From Lyophyllum atratum (lineage: Eukaryota > Basidiomycota > Agaricomycetes > Agaricales > Lyophyllaceae), in assembly GCA_014905825.1 (NCBI GenBank), contig JACGCN010000002.1:1674001-1738000 (forward strand): a stretch of DNA of 64,000 bases. The letters run 5' to 3'. Position 1 is the first letter of the stretch. Each line of letters opens with the position of its first letter. The position numbers and the translations under genes were made by a program. The notes below the pieces were generated by a model, which worked only from the letters and a program-made list of their open reading frames with translations, ran no database searches and was not told the DNA's origin. Positions 58,060-64,000 of this stretch are shown here, piece by piece.

Positions 58060-61019
58060 ATGGCCATCTCCCCGTCCACCGATGAACCCCTTTATCGACC
58101 TCTAAACCCTGCAGACTCTGCAGTCTTCCGTTTTCTTGCTCGGATCAACGCCACCTTCGGCTTGTCATTGAAGTCATACCAAGAACTATATACCTGGTCT
58201 ACCACACACATCGACGACTTTTGGGGCGCCGTATGGGATGAGACAAACATAATTGGTCACAAAGGTACATCACGTCGTAGATACCGCAGCCCTACCGCCT
58301 TCCAACCCTGCCTGGTCAGCCGTCTATCCATATGCAACTCATGTCACACCTTTTACATCTTCCTCGGGGACAGGTTCTCTGAGGCAAAACTTAACTGGGC
58401 CGAGAACATGTTACACTGCCGCTCTGAGACTAAGCTGGCGTTCATTCAAGCCAGTCCGTGACTAACACTGCATTGCCTTCCTCTTTGAGGTTCTGATTGC
58501 CACCCACTCCAGCGGAGCCCACAGCAGATGTTCCCTCGCCCGAGTTGCGGAGGTGCACTTATCTTCACCTGTATAATCTTGTCGCCGACTTGGCATCTGC
58601 CTTGCTTCGAAATGGCTTGGAACCTGGCGATCGCGTCGCCTCTTATTCATCAAACTGCATCGTGAGTTGCCCTTTCTTCGACTTGGCGTGCAACCCCTTC
58701 AGTTCCTCGATGAATTTCCGAGTTTTAATCACACGTGCACTCACGCCAACGCACTTGGCTATTGATGATAAGTACTAAACGTAACCACTTATCCGTATAT
58801 GTTCCGCCATTAGGAAAACGTGGTGGCATGTCTTGCCACTGTTGCCGTCGGTGGCATCTGGGTGAGCGCTGCTGCTGACTTCGGTTCCGAGGGGGTGATT
58901 GAACGGCAAGTAAACCCTCAAATACATGCGCCACTCGAGCTCACAGCAAGTCCAGGTTTGAACAAGTCCAACCGAAGTTCATATTTGCCGTCGATGCCGT
59001 GGTGTAAGTTTAGCCGTCCATGTCTCGTCGACTGCTATGGCTTGGTGTTGACTTGACCCAGTTATAACGCCAAGGTGCACCGACATATTCCCAAGCTCTC
59101 CGCATTACTTTCTGGCCTCTTGAAGAAAGACATTGCACCATATAAAGTCATCATTATACACACCATACCACAGACGGAAGATCGAGCGGACTGGTCCCCC
59201 GAGTGGATTTCCTGGGATTCATTCTTGGCGTCGGGCCAGGAATGTAAACTTGGACGCACGGCCTCGGGGGAAATAGAGTGGAAAAGGGGCTCCTTCAATG
59301 CCCCTCTATGGATCTTATTCAGCAGCGGTACAACTGGCCGACCCAAGTAGGCCATACCTGTTCATAATTGAATTAACATTTTAACTTATGTAACAGGCCA
59401 ATCGTCCATCGAGCGGGTGGGATGTTGCTGCAGGCCAAGAAAGAATTTGCCATCTGCGGTGATTTGCGACCTGAGGATATCTTCTTCTACTATACGACAA
59501 CGTGAGTTTTTCTGATATTTCAATTCAGCATCGACTAGACTTTCATGAAAATACCAAGGGGCTGGATGATGTGGAATTTCCTCATAAGCGGTCTCAGCCT
59601 GGGATCCACTCTTGTGCTTTACGATGGTAGCCCATTGAGAGAGCCTTCTTATCTCTGGAAGCTGGTCGATGATCTTGGTATAACAATATTTGGTACCAGT
59701 GCGAAGTACATCGACCATCTCTCGGTACTGCTTCTCGTGAACGTCTTGCTTGGTGAATCTGAAATATGCCTCCCAGAAAGGGTATCGGCCTCGTGAACAC
59801 CATGATTTGTCAACCTTGCGACACATCTACTCAACTGGCTCTCCGCTGGCACCTCCCCTATTTGACTATATCTACAGGCACGTTCGTAAAGACGTCCTTC
59901 TGGGTTCGATCACAGGTCAGTGGTCACTGGCTTCTTACCCAGTCGATCGGATACTAACTACTGCAAAGGTGGTACGGATATCTGTTCTTTATTCGCCGGC
60001 ATGTGCTCGGCACTTCCAGTATATCGAGGTGAAATCCAGTGTCGTATGCTGGGTATGGCCGTTGAGAGCTTCTCGCCCGTTGGGACGCTCTGCGCACCCG
60101 ATGAAGCTGGAGAACTTGTTTGCTTGAAGCCGTTCCCCTGTATGCCCCTTGGGTTTTGGCCCTTGCCTGGGTTTGCGTCCGAATCGGATGTCAAGGCCGC
60201 AGGTGTTCGCTATCAGCAAGCATATTTCTCGGAGTTCGAAGGCGTCTGGTGTGAGTCTTCGTTATCCTCATCGGTGACTGATGACCGCATGTTGATTGTC
60301 CCACAAGACCATGGCGATCATGTCATCATCACACATTCGAGGGGCGGAAATGGAGGGGGATTGGTTATGCTGGGGCGCTCAGATGGTGTCCTGTTCGTCT
60401 TTCGTTTTCTATCTACACATTGTAACACGTGGATAGGTCGACTGACTACTTTAGTTCAGAAACCCCGGAGGAATTAGATTCGGATCATCAGAGTTGTACG
60501 ATGCGCTCGACTTGTGCTTCTCAGGTTCTAATGTGGAGCAGACCATTGTGGACTCTCTTGCGGTTGGGCAGAAAATCGATGGCGGCACGGATGAGAGGGT
60601 TGTTTTATTCGTCAAATTGCCTGAAGGACATGTCCTCTCTGGGGATCTAGAGCAGAGACTCAAGACGGAGATTCGTAACAGGAGGAGCCCCAGGCATGTG
60701 CCATCCAGGGTAAGAAGTCTTATTTTTGCTAGGCGGATGCCAACACGTAGCTGATGCCGACCACGTTGTCGATAGATCATCCAAACCCCAGATATACCAT
60801 ACACGTTGAATGGTAAGCGTGTGGAAGTCCTTGTGAAGAAGGTGGGATGATATGTTCTTTTCAGACTGATCAAACGTGTTCAATACTCTAAACTCCGGTT
60901 AGATTATCAACGGTGCTCCTCTCACAAGCGTTAACCCCGCAACGTTGTCGAATCCGGAATCTCTCGCATTTTATGCGGAGGTTGGTGCGGCCTTGCGTCT
61001 CGAAGTCGGAGCAAAATAA
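58060..61019 (+). CDS. AACS: Acetoacetyl-CoA synthetase
   Basis: The start at 58060 lies in CCACCATGG. Blocks over many short exons are SLKSYQELYTWSTTHIDDFW, FSEAKLNWAENML, YNLVADLASALLRNGLEPGD, VACLATVAVGGIWVSAAADF and the AMP-binding loop WILFSSGTTGRPK. Next are PIVHRAGGMLLQAKKEF, TTTGWMMWNFLISGLSLGST, FGTSAKYIDHL, LRHIYSTGSPLAPPLFDYIY and LLGSITGGTDICSLFAGMC. Then YHGDHVIITHSRG, MLGRSDGVLNPGGIRFGSSE and IPYTLNGKRVEVLVKKIING, the last holding the C-terminal catalytic Lys region. The stop is at 61017. The enzyme activates acetoacetate to acetoacetyl-CoA in the cytosol. One extra base near 58270 must be skipped to link GHKGT with HVVDTAALPPSN; all other joins keep frame. Confidence 0.92.
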
Positions 61020-61503
61020 AAACAATAACAAGACCATATTTGTATCTTATTAAACCCTGAACAGACTCTTGACTGGAAATTCGGGTGCGAGAAAACGGAT
61101 CTGCATCTATCTGCATCCGTTATCGTATGATAGGGTTCGGTGTGGCGGTGCACAAGGAGCCTCGAGGCGCGTCTCCAAATAACCCTCGTTACTTATGTAA
61201 CCCCATTGTTGTCGAAATTTTCAGGGCGGATGGGAAACCGCCCTCCGCTCATCTACGGCCATCGTCTGCAAGTCTCAGTCATACGGGGCACAGCCTGCAG
61301 GGTAGACCGGACGTACACGACTTGATCAGCGTTCACAACCCTTTCGCGTGCCTACTGGCAGCTCAAACACGCATCCCCGGATTCACAGCTTCATGGTAGC
61401 CTCGTGTTGTTAATTGCTTAATGCTTTATCATGCCGTCGAATCCCCTGCATCGCTCTCGACAAGCACCCGAACCTTCATCACCTCTTCCTCACCGTTCAA
61501 GAA
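61020..61503. other. Intergenic region / promoter of the first MARVEL-like gene
   Basis: About 480 bp. Frames at 61085-61399 (+) are short and not family-like. The region ends in pyrimidine-rich sequence ahead of the ATG at 61504. Confidence 0.35.
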
Positions 61504-62661
61504 TGCCTTCCCTGTTCAACATTATCCGGACCAGTAGTTATGGTACGAGACTCCAGACATCTCCAGGAGGAGCATCTCTCCTAACGCAGCTCCAGGGGTG
61601 GTACTCTTGTTCACACTCATTTGTCTGGCGATGGCTGGCCACTTCCAGCATGTCTTAGCTGCTTCTGATCTCAGTAAGCTCAACTCTGTCCTGATAGTTC
61701 TTCCTCCTGATTACTTTTACAGCTCGTTTCGTACCCTTCGCAATCTTCGTCTGCACAGCCAGCCTATTTATCTTCGTCATCCTGTATGTGCTCGCCTATT
61801 TCAGAGATCAATGCCTTACATTGCATCATTTTAGCCTCGGCTTCAGCTTTTTCTTGAGGGAGCGCAACCCCATATCCACCAGAATAGAGTTGGCATGTCT
61901 AGCACTTGCAGGGATATTTTGGTTGGGTAAGGAACACGCCACATAAACTGGTGGATGTTCCTGACATGGAAATTTCCAGTTCTGGGAGTCTACCTTACCA
62001 CTTCGGAATCTCAGTCAGCCGACGTGGAGTGCTTCTCTTCTGAGTCGGCCACGCAGCCGTTAGATGATTCCGCAGCAAGCTGTGAGTTTGAGCTTAATTT
62101 TGGAGAACCTTCGTGCCCTAACACGACGCAGTCCACACAGCCCAGTACCAGGCCATGTATCGGGTCCTCATGACATTTTCGTTGATGAACGCAACTCTCG
62201 GTGACTAGAAATGCTCTTGTGTGAATTAGGAACATTACTCACGGATCTCGGCAGTTCTTATCTTCTGTCTCGGCCTCTTGTTCTTGGCTGTCCGGAGACA
62301 CAACAAGGGCGACGAGCACATGTGGCATGGACCCGTTACATCCTGCGCGTGGTTCAATAATTATGGCAATGGAGTGAAGCGCGGTAACAGTGGAACGTCG
62401 AGCATCCTTCCGATAACAGGTTTACCAGCCATACCATCCGGCGTTAGAAAAGGCTACTCCGAGAAACGGAGTCCGTACGCCAACGCCAGGCCAACAGGGC
62501 GGACGCGCGGCTCTGACAAACCTCTTCCCGACGGTCCCATGCGTCAGCTATCTGGAAACTCGGGCAATTCTTCCCTAATTGGATCCCACACAACGAACGA
62601 ATTCGAACGCGGAAATATGATGAATCCAAATGTTTCAAGAGCAACGCGTGGCTCACGATGA
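61504..62661 (+). CDS. MARVEL-like four-helix membrane protein
   Basis: The start at 61504 gives MPSLFNIIRT. Across an intron comes RVVLLFTLICLAMAGHFQHV (first membrane helix), then RFVPFAIFVCTASLFIFVI (second), ERNPISTRIELACLALAGIF (third, with the charged RNPISTRIE turn), LTTSESQSADVECFSSES (extracellular loop) and CLGLLFLAV-type sequence before RRHNKGDEHMWHGPVTSCAW. A Ser/Gly-rich cytosolic tail ends ATRGSR with the stop at 62661. The helix spacing, short N-terminus and loop with cysteine match fungal MARVEL-type proteins of the plasma membrane. Function is unknown; possibly membrane organisation or fusion. The middle exon borders (61990-62270) are uncertain. Confidence 0.7.
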
Positions 62662-62961
62662 TCGATAATAATAAACTTACGTATATATGTACTACTTTCT
62701 TATTTTATTTGGGCTTGCGACATAGGAGGATGATATAGCACTGTACATTTGACGACAACCAATAGATACTTACGACCCATTTCAAACGCCATTTGTAGAA
62801 AAAGTTCGCGACGCGTTGACGCCCACGTGATGTGTAGGATTCAAGATGACGCGATGACGTCCAGGTTCGATTCACCGGCGCCGGCGAGAGCTTGAGTGTC
62901 GTTCCATCATCCTGTCAACTACACCCTTCCATCCCATATTTTCTAGCAATTTACGATCCGA
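62662..62961. other. Short intergenic region
   Basis: About 300 bp between two same-strand membrane-protein genes. It is AT-rich at first and then contains ACGTGATG-type sequence. I see no gene or RNA. Confidence 0.3.
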
Positions 62962-64000
62962 ATGACTGTCCGCTTTGGAAATTACAGAATAGGCTTTTAT
63001 GGCGAGTGCCAACTTGATTTTAACCTCTCCAGACAAGTCTGACCGTATCGTCGATAGTCGCTGTATTTCTCCTCTCAGGTTGGTAGATATTATGCCTAGG
63101 CATTAGACACGTATTCACATATCCCTCTCAGCAACTGTCCTAGGACTGGCGGCTAGTTTTGCCCACTTATTCCTTCCAAGACTACATCGTGAGTTAAGAC
63201 CACTGCCTAGCACCTGACTCCAACCTTACTCGCTGCTACCACAGACGACTTCACGATATTCTCTCTCATTGTACCGTCGCTCACGCTACTCTTGTTTCTG
63301 ATAACGTGAGCATCGCTCTCAATGGTAGAAGATGTACATCTCTGACAGTCGTACTGTACAAGGCTGCAATGGTCGCAGCCTCGCACCGAAGCAGTGATGC
63401 TGTTCATAATTGGGGTATTGTGGTTAGGTGCGCAGAATTTGTTTTGGCTTTCTCGTATTTGACCTCTTACTTACCCTGTTGAAGCTATGGGAGCCTGGTC
63501 AACGTAAGTTTCCACCCAACTCGCGCAAAAGAGCCCTGCAAACAACCTACGATTTCAAAGCGATATCATAGGCAATGTTCAATGTGATGGCCTTGTCGGC
63601 CAACGAACCGCCACTATAAACGGAGATAGTCAGTGCTGTCCATCCCTTCCCGTTCATATTACCCTGATGTCGTTTTCGCTGAAGCGTCGGCGCAAGGCTA
63701 CTGCTATGAAATGAAAGTTATCCAGGCTTTTTCCTGGATGCTCTTCATCCTAAATACAATTGCCCTCCTCGTTCTTTTCCGCTTGGCCAATCAGGCTCAA
63801 ATGTTCGGACGGTACGAGATATGGAGAGAGCCTATCCGTGGTGAGTGCCTCTTCGTACTTCCCCTGCAATACGACTATCTATACCTGACGTGAATCCGCC
63901 ACAGAACTCGGTTGGTTCGGTGAAGCTCCCGGTTTCTATAATACTCACCAAGGAGGAATGATGCAATACCCTGGAGGATACCCAGGGCTCATACGGCCAA
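62962..64000 (+). CDS. MARVEL-domain membrane protein, C-terminus beyond window
   Basis: The start at 62962 gives MTVRFGNYRIGFY. Joined exons continue VAVFLLSATVLGLAASFAHL, FLPRLHHDFTIFSLIVPSLT, LLLFLITLQWSQPRTEAVML, FIIGVLWLAMGAWSTDIIGN and VQCDGLVGQ. Then SAQGYCYEMKVIQAFSWMLF, ILNTIALLVLFRLANQAQMF and GRYEIWREPIR follow, and in the final exon ELGWFGEAPGFYNTH runs off the window. Four membrane helices, a loop with two cysteines (VQCDG...GYCYEMK) and the REPIRELGWF tail identify a MARVEL-type fungal membrane protein. The first intron (63002-63057) seems to begin GCGAGT, a possible GC-AG intron. It lies directly after another MARVEL-like gene on the same strand. Confidence 0.85.

Noticed and set aside
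62862..62895. GGTTCGATTC resembling a tRNA T-loop
   Set aside because: The flanks cannot form a T-stem, acceptor stem or anticodon arm.

Overview
The window is nuclear DNA of a filamentous basidiomycete, most likely an Agaricomycete (mushroom-forming fungus). Genes are dense on both strands and split by many short introns of about 50-65 nt. Gene content is typically fungal: chitin deacetylase, HIS6, PPN1-type endopolyphosphatase, C2H2, bHLH and RFX regulators, and MARVEL-like membrane proteins. A DUF6570-type protein of the kind carried by basidiomycete Helitrons is also present. No prokaryotic features, rRNA, CRISPR array or convincing tRNA was seen.

Layout. 0-5.5 kb: start of a secreted Kelch protein (-), a candidate Spd1/Dif1-like ribonucleotide reductase inhibitor (+), a C2H2 zinc-finger protein (+) and a Cid2/MIX23-family protein (+). 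5.8-13.4 kb: GILT-like thiol reductase, mitochondrial ribosomal protein uL22m, OST1/ribophorin I, a small secreted protein (-) and a PPR protein. 13.6-20.9 kb: membrane-anchored aspartic protease (-), hydroxyacid-oxoacid transhydrogenase, HIS6 and RPL35. 21.4-29.7 kb: Ste20-type kinase (+), secreted protein (-) and GPI-type chitin deacetylase (-). 29.7-38.0 kb: an accessory island with lineage-specific genes in a divergent arrangement, a truncated Helitron-type DUF6570 gene, an imperfect direct repeat and a strong inverted repeat. 38.0-50.3 kb: nuclear and RNA-biology genes (TFIIF alpha, a bHLH factor, ELG1/ATAD5, a JMJD7-like JmjC protein, NHP2, BFR1). 50.6-64 kb: RFX transcription factor (-), endopolyphosphatase (-), a small unknown gene (-), acetoacetyl-CoA synthetase (+) and two MARVEL-like membrane proteins (+), the last one cut by the window end.

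Three cross-cutting points matter. First, many otherwise well-conserved housekeeping genes (OST1, the Ste20 kinase, RFX, NHP2, AACS, JMJD7-like) read correctly only if single-base indels are allowed. This looks more like residual assembly error than widespread pseudogenization. Second, two introns (Cid2-like, TFIIF alpha) appear to use GC-AG splice sites, and a third (the last gene) may do so. Third, the 31.6-38 kb island is the most unusual part of the window. Exon structures were inferred by eye from splice consensus and reading-frame continuity, with no transcript data.
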